A DNA stretch of 64,000 nt from Rhodocollybia butyracea (Eukaryota > Basidiomycota > Agaricomycetes > Agaricales > Omphalotaceae). The notes under the pieces were generated by a model that worked only from the letters and a program-made list of their open reading frames with translations, was not told where the DNA came from and searched no databases. Shown piece after piece: positions 55,462 through 64,000 of the stretch. A program made the position numbers and the translations under genes. The DNA lies in NCBI GenBank assembly GCA_015501585.1, contig JADNRY010000019.1, forward strand, positions 186,001 through 250,000, in the 5' to 3' direction. The number at the start of each line of letters is the position of its first letter. Position 1 is the first letter of the stretch.

Positions 55462-56703
55462 CTATGTGTTCTTTTTAGCTTTGTGTCTTTGGTACACAGC
55501 TAAAAAGCAGATCAATCTTTGAGAATACGAGCTGAGCAACGAATACGCACCTGACACCATAGCATGGTCTCGTTCATAGGGCTCTAGCGGCACTTGCTCG
55601 AGGGCTTTGAACCGCTGGTTTTGTAAAAATTCGACTTCACGAGCAAAGACGACATCTGGAGGAGCTGTCGAGTCGATACAGCTGGCTTTGATGGAAATCA
55701 CGACATGGCCTCCATCTTTTAAGAAATATTCTGCGTTCAGAGAGACGATACGGGCTTGATCGGGTTGAGCAACGTCGGCGAAGATGACATCGACTTGGGA
55801 GAGGAGCATGCGGTATTTGATGGGAAGTCGGGCGTCTTCGACGATAGCTACGAGCAGTGGTAAGTACGGGGAAAGAAGTGATATATGCTGTAGACGTACG
55901 AATAACATTTGTTCGTTTTTTGGCCATGTTGATAAGATCTCGGCCTGATCGTAACGAAAATTCGACGGCGTATACGATTCCCTCCTGCAAACAAACTATA
56001 AGCATTTCCAGAAAAACGAAAACGAAAAGATTTGAACGCACAGGTCCAACAATGTCAGCAACATGGCTGACACTGGTACCACTTGCAGCACCGAGATATA
56101 ATACCTTCTTTCCTGGTGCGATGAAAATATCATCCAGACCACCAAGAACACCGGCAGCAAGCTTGGAACGGAAAGGATTCCAAACTCGGTATTCGACTTT
56201 GGTACCTTCAACGCCGCCTTCGATTGATATCCGTTTTTCACCATATACGGATTCGCCAGGGACGATGTTTTTAGTGACAAGGAGGGATTCTTTGCCTTTT
56301 GCAATGAAAACTCCCGGATGTCTATGTGGTTCAAGGATAACATTGGAGCCTCCTCTGGCTCCGCCTCTTCCTCCTCTGGGAGCACCACGGCCTCCACGCG
56401 ATGCACCTCTTCCGCCTCTTCCCCTGTCTCCGCCGCGTCCACCTCTGTCTCCACCTCGTCCTCCGCCTCGTCCTCGAATACCTCCGCCGCCTGTACAAAA
56501 ACAGACATTGATATTGTCAGGAATAAATCAGGCTAAAAAAAACTAACCTCGGCCTCCTCCCCTTCCACCTCTGTCTCCACCACCGCCTCGTCCTCGTCCT
56601 CCACCAAATCCACCGCGACCTCCAGGTGCACCTAAAAGTATGCAAAAAAAAGCTAAGAAAAGTGCTCAAAACGCCAAATGACTGCATTTATACCGAATGC
56701 CAT
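55462..56703 (-). CDS. NOP1: Fibrillarin, box C/D snoRNP 2'-O-methyltransferase
   Basis: The catalytic subunit of box C/D snoRNPs, which methylates rRNA in the nucleolus. Six exons join to about 310 residues. The N-terminal 75 residues are a Gly/Arg-rich GAR domain rich in RGG repeats. The methyltransferase domain follows: [22 protein letters not shown]-binding [57 protein letters not shown] and [13 protein letters not shown]. The last exon gives [12 protein letters not shown]. Exon 1 is only MAFG plus one base. The usual VEFSHRSG is VEFSLRSG here. The gene shares a 193-bp intergenic promoter with the divergent Rpn8 gene. Confidence 0.95.
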
Positions 56704-56896
56704 TTTTATTTAGGTTTCAAAGGAAGGAAACCAGTTGGAATCAATATCGTAGTTCGACAGGTGAAGAGCAAAATTTGTCGTGAGAATTTGCATCTCTGAG
56801 CGCTTGGACAACGGCCCGGGCATCTTATCTTATCCTGCTGACTCAGCGACGCGTGTACGCGTCTGCCTCCCCTTGCTCTTCATCCCTTCATTTACC
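56704..56896. promoter_or_regulatory. Shared divergent promoter of fibrillarin and Rpn8 genes
   Basis: Only 193 bp separate the two start codons, so both transcripts must start within it. It contains ACGCGTGTACGCGT-like motifs near 56850-56861 (MluI-box type ACGCG twice). No TATA box is evident, as expected for housekeeping genes. Confidence 0.55.
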
Positions 56897-58115
56897 ATGG
56901 TCGCCCCAACAACGGAACAGGTAAAGCTCAGAACTTGGTAAAGGAATTTCGCTAATTGTTCCTCAGCTAACAGCTCTGGCTGCAACGACTATCAGTATGT
57001 CTTGTGCAAATCGTGAATTGGATCTTGTTATTTACCAAATCTCCAGTCGTCCATCCCCTTGTTCTTCTCTCTGTCGCGGACCATCATGCCCGTGCAGTCT
57101 CTCGAAATACCAACAAAAGAGTGATAGGTGTACTCTTGGGACAAGACAATGGCAAGACAATAAACGTCGCCAATTCGTTTGGAATCCCGTTTGAAGAAGA
57201 CGAAAAGGACAGCAAGACGTGGTTCTTGGATCACAACTACATAGAAGGGATGTATGAGATGTTCAAAAAGGTCAATGGTGCGTTTTTCCAAGCCAGCTGA
57301 ACGCAATAAAGTAACCCTGATCGTTATGTGGTACAGCGAGAGAGCGATTAATCGGATGGTATCACACTGGACCAAAACTGAGGGCGTCGGATCAGGAAAT
57401 CAACGACTTATTCAAACGATTCATTGCAAGACCTATAATGGTCATCGTAGACGTGCGACCGGAGACCGTAGGTATACCAACGGACGCTTATTTTGCCGTC
57501 GAGGAGATCAAAGACGTAAGGCAAAACATCTCCTTAGAAAAGAACGAGGCTCTAATCATCCCACAGGATGGTACTGAAACCCGGAAAACTTTCCTCCACT
57601 GTCCGTCCGCAATCGAAGCCGAAGAGGCAGAAGAAATCGGAGTCGAACATCTTTTACGAGACATTAAAGACTCGACAACAACAACTCTCGCTACTCGCGT
57701 CAGCGAACAACTAGCTTCTCTCCGTGGTCTCCAGTCACGGCTCAGCGATGTCCAGAAATACCTCGCCGAAGTCGCTGCTGGAACGATGCCAGTGAATCAC
57801 CAAATTGTGTATCACCTTCAAGACGCGCTCAACCTCCTTCCTGATCTTTCCGACCCCGATACGACACAGAGTTTTGCGACTAGTACAAACGATGAGTTGT
57901 TGGTGGTGTATTTGAGTAGTTTGGTGAGGGCGGTTATTGCATTACATGCGTTGGTGGATAATAAGGCGACGATTGGGAGGGCGGAGCTGGAGGAGGACGA
58001 TAAGGAGAAGAAGCCTGTTGGGAAAGGAAAGACAGATGAAGCAAAAAAGGCAGATGATAAAGATTCAAGCAAGGCGAGTAAAGCAGAGGCTGACGCCAAG
58101 GATAAAGGTCTATAG
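56897..58115 (+). CDS. RPN8: 26S proteasome regulatory subunit Rpn8 (PSMD7, MPN domain)
   Basis: A lid subunit that pairs with the deubiquitinase Rpn11. Five exons join to about 340 residues. The MPN domain is typical: [77 protein letters not shown] and [23 protein letters not shown]. The metal-binding JAMM residues are absent, as in all Rpn8 proteins, so it is a structural MPN. The [17 protein letters not shown] segment and the C-terminal helices match. The C-terminal tail is Lys/Asp/Ser-rich ([18 protein letters not shown]). A short N-terminal extension ([16 protein letters not shown]) precedes the domain. Confidence 0.95.
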
Positions 58116-59727
58116 GTAAATAGCGCTTCTTCCTATACAGTTTCATCTCTTCTTTCGCGTGCTGGTGAACTCAGCTTAACCGGCGTGGCTGTCAGGATAT
58201 GGAGTGAAGCTGAATGGCAGCGCATACCGTTTGAGCTAACGATTTTCACTCAAATCATTATGTGAGTTTCTTCTCAAACCAAGTATCCCCTTGACTTTCA
58301 GGTCGACCTTTCGCTTCTTTCGATGAGCTCCAGACTCTGTCTTGATCATTTTTAAGCCTGTTTGCCGCCATTCATGATGGTAATCAATCTGGAAACTTAT
58401 CTATAATGCTACTACAGCGCCATAGCGCAGTTTCCTGTTGGTGCGCTTCAAATCTCGCGCGGCACCGTGAGAATTCGAGCTATTTTAAATGCCGCCGTCG
58501 TGCTCGCGATACTTGGATGATGTTTCGCAGCCTCCGAGCTCCTTCCAGACTATTCATTTCTATTACCAGAGCTATATCCAACACGCCCATTAGAGACCCC
58601 TACGAGGTGTCTTCTAAGCTACGGCTATTCCTCAAGGGCAACAAACCTCCGGTTGAAGTCGCAATTGTCCACCGATTTGTTCCATTCACAAACGCTGTTC
58701 ATCACTAAATTTCGGTAGCTATCATAACCGGTCACCGTTCCGGCGAATCGATTATAATCTGGTGAAACCGCAACAATCCTGGTGCAACGATTTCAGACGA
58801 TTCTATAGCAATATATACCATAATATGGATAGCCCCCTTTTTGATAATCGGGCTGCAATCGGGTAAAATAATCCTTTCGTGTTTTAATGTATAAAAATAA
58901 TTATGCCTACTTGAAATTCGCCAAAATGAATCTGATGAGTTAAGGCAGGTTGTGAGCATTCCAGCTCTGTTTGTCGTTCTATACACTTGAACAATGACAT
59001 GAAAATTTAATGAAATATGTATATTTGCTAACTAACAAGCAGTACAGATGATACATAGATTACGTTGAGCCTGCACACCCGCAACGTTGCACCTCACTGC
59101 CTGCTTTCCAAATCATACCACCTCCCCTCGAATGTCTTGAATACAACAAAGCGGGCCCTAGACGTCGAAACGTGATTGTGAGTACTTCACAAAGAGCACT
59201 TGACGAAGGTTGGGCATTGCACTTGAGGCCTTGAAGAACTGGAGACACACGTTTGAAGGCTTTGAAGTTAAGGGAGTAAAGGCCCGTGAGCTTGAAGGGA
59301 GGTGGCAAAGAGAACTTGAGGGAGATTGAGAGATACTTGAGGCTTGAAAGTTGAGAGTATACATCAGATACGAAGATGGGGCCCAGACAAGGGAAGGAAG
59401 AAAGGATGGAATCGACCCGTTTCAACAAGTTGAACCAATTTATAATCCTCGCGACCCTGTGACTGTGCCATGCACGCCGCACGGCCTTTGAAACCCTTCG
59501 CTATCCCGGGTAAGGCTTACGCGTCTACATACCCTGGTTTGCTTGGCGCCCAGTGCAAATACCTTGTCAGTGGTCCAAAACCTTCGAGCTTGCTGTCGAA
59601 CGACTTGGAGTCCAGTCGCGAGACTGTCAGACATCATGTTGCGTCGAATCTCAATGCACGCAATGTACAGTTGCTTTGAACTTTGAAGTACATACCATGA
59701 TCTTAATACTGTCCTATTTGTTGTGCT
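58116..59727. other. Intergenic with low-complexity CTTGARG repeats
   Basis: No gene is supported. From about 59210 to 59360 the plus strand carries many spaced copies of CTTGAAG and CTTGAGG, a degenerate short repeat. A 100-codon open frame at 58406-58708 is basic (FKCRRRARDTWMMFRS) without recognisable features. Confidence 0.4.
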
Positions 59728-61286
59728 AGTACTTAAGTAGCGCACTCGGGAACGGCATGGTTCATTTTTTGATTTTCGCCCTCCCGGATCTCAATTGCTG
59801 TCACGCGTTGATTGTATTGAATATTATCTTATCTACCTCTCCATCCTCATTGGCGCAAGTTGTTTGCATAGGGACCAGCAGGCAAAGCCATTAGGCTGAG
59901 ACTGGGTACACAGAGCACCTTTGGACGTGAGAAAGTGTTCACCCGCTGGGCATGTGGGCACTTTCGGCGACCATCTGCTGCTGCTGAGGACCGAGCACCA
60001 GCAAGGGTCTGGGAGAAGTTAGAGCGAGTGCGGCCCCCTTTGTTTTTTATCGTGCTCTGCAGTGGTACTAGGTAGGGCCAGGAGGGGTGCTACTATTCTT
60101 TCTAAGACTTTCTTGATGCTCCAGCCCTTAATGCTGACGGTGTTGTGAATTATTAATATAAGAGGCCTGGCCCACTGCAGTTGAAGTATTTGCATAATGG
60201 CCAAATTCTGGATCACGCATCAGGTTGATTCTTTGGGGATGTTCCTTCCAGATACTCACTGTGAATTTCAATCTTTATATCTACAAATTTGGGCACCCCC
60301 AGTTGTTGGTGCAGTGCCATACAGCCTAGGCGATGGTGAGTTCCTACTATGTACTAATATTTGTATGCCTGTGATTGCTGCTTAGAGTATGTACTGATAT
60401 TTCCTTATACACTATATGACAGTGGCATCTGCATCTGGAACTTGTACAAGTACTTGTGAAACAATAAGTACTACCCTCAGAAGCGTGCTTGGAGTACAAT
60501 CAACTCGTATTGAATATTTACCTGTCAAACAATAAGTAGTAGCTACTTGAATATGCGATACATAAATAAAATGACTTACCCTCAGAAGTGTACTTGGAGT
60601 ACAATCAACTGAGGGACTTAACATCACAATCTGAACAAGCATAAGTAAGTAGCACAAAACTGCCAAGTGTATATAGGCGCAATGAGTTCGTTGTTGGCGT
60701 TTCTGAGCTAGTTGCTCTCCTAGGTCCTTACCGTCTGGTGTCTTCTTCGCGTCGGAAATCCACCGGAGGGTATGGATCCTGAGGTAGGCAAGTTTGACAT
60801 CCCCCTCTATAAACCGAGACATCCTCTTCATTGTCAATAGTACACAATCTACAAGCGTTATTCCTATTCTGTATCTCAAAATTCTTCTTCAGTTTGCCAG
60901 TGAAAGTTTGCCGAGTAGAGAGGTAACTGTCACGTTTTTGTGTGTTTTGCAAACTCTGCCTGGCCTTGCCAAAGAGGACTGGGTGGGAAGAGGGCCTGTA
61001 GGTAGCTGCATGCCGCGGTATGACAAGAGCTCGATGACTCTCATCTGCTCACCCGCCCAGCAGGCAAACACGTTACACTTTCCATGCCCAAGGGTACTCT
61101 GCATACCCAGCCTCAGCCCAAAGGCTTCACCTGCTGATACCTATGCAAACGACTTGCGCCAACGAAGATGGAAAAGTAGATAAGATAATATTCAATACAA
61201 TCAATACGTGACAGCAATTGAGATCCGGGAGGGCGGAAATCAAAAAATGAACCATGCCGTTCCCGAGTGCACTAACTTAAGAGTAC
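59728..61286. mobile_element. 1.56-kb non-coding element with long diverged inverted arms
   Basis: The left arm (about 59728-59945) reappears in inverted orientation at about 61075-61286. Landmarks are AGTACTTAAG at the ends, GCACTCGGGAACGGCATGG, CGCCCTCCCGGATCTCAATT and TTGAATATTATCTTATCTAC. Similarity weakens inward to GCAGAGYACC. The three bases GCT follow the element and also precede it, a possible target duplication. The interior has no coding capacity but contains a direct repeat (CCTCAGAAG, TTGGAGTACAATCAACT at about 60475 and 60588). It looks like an old non-autonomous TIR element. Confidence 0.65.
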
Positions 61287-61618
61287 TGCTTAGTAGGGAG
61301 CTCGTAAGTGCATGCAAGTTAAACAGATCAGTATTGGGATTAGGATATTCAATAGTTGTCTGATCATCCTAGATAATTACCTACAGTTAAAACTTTGAGA
61401 AAATGATCATTGCGGGTTCAGAACTGATTGCAGGTTGACCATAATTATTCTTGTGGGTCATATTGAGATGCGAGTAAAGAGAATTATCAACCGTAGATTT
61501 TATTCATGAAAAATCTCGTGTAATGATTTGATGTGGATGAATTCTGGTAAAATCATTCCCAAGAGCTCATTTACAAATGTAATTTCAACCAATAATTTTT
61601 CTTAGGTTGTAAACGGTT

Positions 61619-62172
61619 ATTATGCTGTGCAAGCACAGGTAATTATCTCTTGATCTTGCGATTCGTGAAATCTCAAATGACGTTTCCCCTGATTTAGTGA
61701 TGTTGTCCTTCTCGTTGAGACTGATCCTGCTCGTCGGAATTTTGGCCTCCCTCCTACATTCATCTTGAAATTGGCCGATCGTCGTTTTATGAAACGGCCG
61801 AAAGGTGCAGAATGGTCGCCATCCAATGAAGCTGCTTTCCGTCGTGACTTCTCTGCGATACTTGCTCAGACGCAGTTGGACTTGAAGAATCTACCAAAGA
61901 TTCTCACTGACCTCGATGAAGATGAAGTAGAGGGTGAATTAGAATATTCTTTATGGCTCCACCAACGGAGCTGTCACAAACACGAGTTAGCCGCGTATCA
62001 TCAACTTAAAGAGCTTCAGGGCTCTCATTCCTCGATTTTATGCTCGAGTGCAGCTTTCCGTAGCTCTAAAAGGGGAAACATCACTCCCAATCAACACAGT
62101 ACAAGGCCTAGCTCTCGAGTACATCAACGGTGGAGTAGGGGTCATGCGGGGCAATGAGTCAGTGTTTGGCAT
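61619..62172 (+). pseudogene. Broken kinase-like gene interrupted by a retroelement
   Basis: After an intron ending at about 61699 the frame reads DVVLLVETDPARRNFGLPPTFI, then LKLADRRFMKRPKGAEWSPS, NEAAFRRDF, EYSLWLHQRSCHKHELAAYHQLKELQGSH. This is the N-lobe pattern of a kinase-like family common in mushrooms, in my recollection. Two bases are missing after LQGSH. A second frame then continues with RFYARVQLSVALKG and VQGLALEYINGG. The similarity ends where an LTR begins near 62173. The catalytic lobe is absent from this side. It is therefore a frameshifted and interrupted remnant. The upstream start is not identified. Confidence 0.55.
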
Positions 62173-62280
62173 TGTGTGGCAGCGGGCCGAAGTACATTAG
62201 GCAGAACATAGAGCTAGATACAACATAACAACACGCATCTACACACTCAGAGCAGCATCTTCATAGCTTAGCCGGTCTCA
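62173..62280 (+). repeat. Short 5' LTR of a retrotransposon
   Basis: The right end is well placed: GGTCTCA, then TCT, then a primer-binding site. The left end is probably TGTGTGG or TGTGG at 62173-62175, giving about 107 bp with TG...CA ends. The left edge is inferred because the 3' LTR lies outside the window. Confidence 0.5.
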
Positions 62281-62283
62281 TCT

Positions 62284-62307
62284 TGGTGACGAGAGTACGA
62301 TTCGAAC
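62284..62307 (+). other. tRNA primer-binding site of the retrotransposon
   Basis: TGGTGACGAGAGTACGATTC begins with TGG (complement of CCA). Its continuation to 62307 contains GATTCGAAC, the complement of a tRNA T-loop. The implied primer is a tRNA whose acceptor stem begins GACGAGA. Confidence 0.7.
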
Positions 62308-62736
62308 TAACAAAACCCAAAAACCGACAAAATAGACGACCAGACATCGAAAAAGAACGAGCCAGCGTGGAAGTACCAGCCTAGAACCAAAGGCAAATTC
62401 GCACGCAGAGAAGACACAGAGACGACACCAGAAAAAGAGACAGAGCCCAGCATTTCAGCACCAGAGTCAGGAACGAGCACGCCAGCGCAACGCGCCTCGA
62501 ATCTTTATAACTTCCAGAGCAGTAACAGCAGTTTCGAGTTGTTGGGAGAAGAGCTCTTTAACGAGACCCCAAACCCATCACCACAGAAAAACCTAGCAAT
62601 AGAGGACGTAGCAAACCTACGAGCAGCATATCCACGAGGCAGCACAGTGAACACGAGGCAGAGACCAGAGCCAGCACAACCAGCACAGTCACCAGCACCA
62701 GTAGTACAAACCCAGAAACAACGAGTACAAACGAAA

Positions 62737-63927
62737 ATGATGTCCACATCACCAGAAGAGTTCAAGGGAGACGTAGGCATAGAATTGAAACGACAGCCTG
62801 CTGACTTCATTCAGGCTCTAGAGCGACACTTCTCAGAGTTGCAAGTACCTCTTCCAGAGTATGCAGGACGAGTGGGCATGTACTTGAAGTTTGGCTCGCC
62901 AGCCAAAGAATGGTACAGCAACACACTCACGCAGGCTCAGCGAGAGGGTGGCTGGGATGCATTCAAAACGCTCTTCGATGCAGAATTCCCCTCGTTTGTC
63001 GCAAAGGATAAATCGGCGGAAAAGTACAAGGAGGAGCTACTCGCACTGACTCTCACGAATGACGACTTGAAGAAGACAAACCCAGAGTCGGGCTTGCCCC
63101 AGCACGAGCACTGGGCCAAAAGGGTTCGGCAGCTTGCAACCAAGGCACAGCTCGTAAACTCCAATGCGTACATTGATACTGTCTGGAAGAACTTGCCAAA
63201 CGCGCTAAAGCTGAACGTTGGATACCGATATGCCAACTGGACATTGTTCACGGACGCCATAAAGGCTGTGGATTCGACAAAGCTAGAAGCAGCCATCGAC
63301 CAGCAGGAAGAGATGTGGGCAACCATGCGAGCCCAAGTCCAGATGTTAACACCTAGAAGCAGACTCGCCAACTCGATGGCTTCTGCAAAGATCACCGACT
63401 CCCCAGGTCAGAACAAACAGAACAATGATGTATTCACCAGTACCACGGGAGGGCGAGGTAACATTCAGTTCAAGCCCTCGACTCCCAGATCGTCAACTCT
63501 AGGACCGCAGCTCGATGCAGAGAAAAAGGCTGTTCTCCGCCGTGGCATAGAGGCTATGCGAGTCTACCCTGACAACGATGAAGGACGAGTGCAATGGAAG
63601 AAGGATTTGATCGAGACTGCGAGGCGACTAGGACAGGGATTTATGATGACAGAGCACACGATCATCCCACTGAAACCGGGCACGATGCCAGTCTGCAGTG
63701 GAGAATGTTTCAAGTGTGGAGCACGTAGCCATGGGAAAGGACAACCGTGCCCCAATGGCCAGCTCATTCCAGAGACAGAAGGAAGGTTCAGAGCATTCTG
63801 CCAGAGAGAACTCGGCCAGTTCCAGAAGTCGGTCATGGTGAACTGGGTCTCGAATGAGGAGGATGACGGAAGTTGGATTTTTGGTAGCGCAGTAGACTCG
63901 GGAAAAGGCCTGGGATCGACGGACTAG
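62737..63927 (+). CDS. Gag-like protein of an LTR retrotransposon
   Basis: The frame is open from about 62310 without an ATG until 62737, which is taken as the start (MMSTSPEEFKGDVG). The protein is about 396 residues from there. A helical capsid-like region (PADFIQALERHFSELQVPLP, GSPAKEWYSNTL, FDAEFPSF, HWAKRVRQLATKA) precedes a zinc knuckle-like CFKCGARSHGKGQPC (C-x2-C-x4-H-x5-C). This layout fits the nucleocapsid end of a fungal Ty3-type Gag. The stop at 63927 separates it from pol, which would lie beyond the window. Upstream non-ATG initiation or a spliced leader is possible, since the codons before 62737 also look coding. Confidence 0.65.
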   Translation: MMSTSPEEFKGDVGIELKRQPADFIQALERHFSELQVPLPEYAGRVGMYLKFGSPAKEWYSNTLTQAQREGGWDAFKTLFDAEFPSFVAKDKSAEKYKEELLALTLTNDDLKKTNPESGLPQHEHWAKRVRQLATKAQLVNSNAYIDTVWKNLPNALKLNVGYRYANWTLFTDAIKAVDSTKLEAAIDQQEEMWATMRAQVQMLTPRSRLANSMASAKITDSPGQNKQNNDVFTSTTGGRGNIQFKPSTPRSSTLGPQLDAEKKAVLRRGIEAMRVYPDNDEGRVQWKKDLIETARRLGQGFMMTEHTIIPLKPGTMPVCSGECFKCGARSHGKGQPCPNGQLIPETEGRFRAFCQRELGQFQKSVMVNWVSNEEDDGSWIFGSAVDSGKGLGSTD

Positions 63928-64000
63928 TTGGCGACCGTGCGATCCATATCTCCACGTTGCATTCGAACTCTGTACAAAGCGATGAATCAGAAATCCTTGA

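Noticed and set aside
58406..58708. 100-codon basic open frame
   Set aside because: No domain, signal or conserved motif. Length is within chance for this composition.
59060..59482. 140-codon minus-strand open frame
   Set aside because: Its sequence is dominated by the CTTCAAG/CTCAAG short repeat, which gives Leu/Lys/Ser-biased translation. It is not a gene.

Overview
The window looks like nuclear DNA of a mushroom-forming basidiomycete (Agaricomycetes). Genes are split by many introns of about 45-60 nt. One gene is a FunK1-type kinase, a class known mainly from these fungi. Orphan acidic, Ser/Pro-rich proteins are common, and so are mobile elements. All gene models were made by hand-splicing the sequence and checking that reading frames join. 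Family names come from recognising motifs, not from a search.

1-27 kb mixes conserved genes with orphans: a SAMHD1-like dNTP triphosphohydrolase, a plant-type O-methyltransferase, a Mif2/CENP-C-type cupin protein, a VPS9-CUE Rab5 exchange factor, a FunK1-like kinase and a GPI-anchored wall protein carrying two 15-nt microexons. Scattered among them are four orphan genes whose products begin MG[RQ]xL[YW]S, apparently a lineage-specific family, plus three other orphans. A 151-bp TA-flanked MITE lies at 17.6 kb.

27-33 kb holds a BRPF-type chromatin reader (PHD, extended PHD, bromodomain, PWWP) and pantothenate synthetase.

33-49.4 kb is the most unusual region. Five tandem copies of one gene sit in units of about 3 kb. 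Each encodes a helical N-terminal domain, resembling HeLo/MLKL-like four-helix bundles, and an Asn/Gly/Tyr-rich, prion-like tail. Only the fourth copy is intact; the others carry different frame-breaking lesions. A 2,858-bp transposon lies just 3' of the third copy. It has 16-bp terminal inverted repeats, hairpin-forming subterminal repeats and a perfect 9-bp target duplication. It carries the front part of a RecQ-like helicase gene facing the front part of a DUF6589-like gene, so it appears to be an internally deleted copy of a larger, possibly undescribed element. A perfect 84-bp palindrome interrupts the spacer between copies four and five.

50-58 kb is mostly housekeeping: an orphan, a small three-finger C2H2 protein, cytosolic arginyl-tRNA synthetase, and fibrillarin and the proteasome subunit Rpn8, which diverge from a 193-bp shared promoter.

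58-64 kb is gene-poor: a 1.56-kb element with diverged arms of about 200 bp, a broken kinase-like gene, and the 5' end of an LTR retrotransposon (short LTR, tRNA primer-binding site, gag) that runs off the window.
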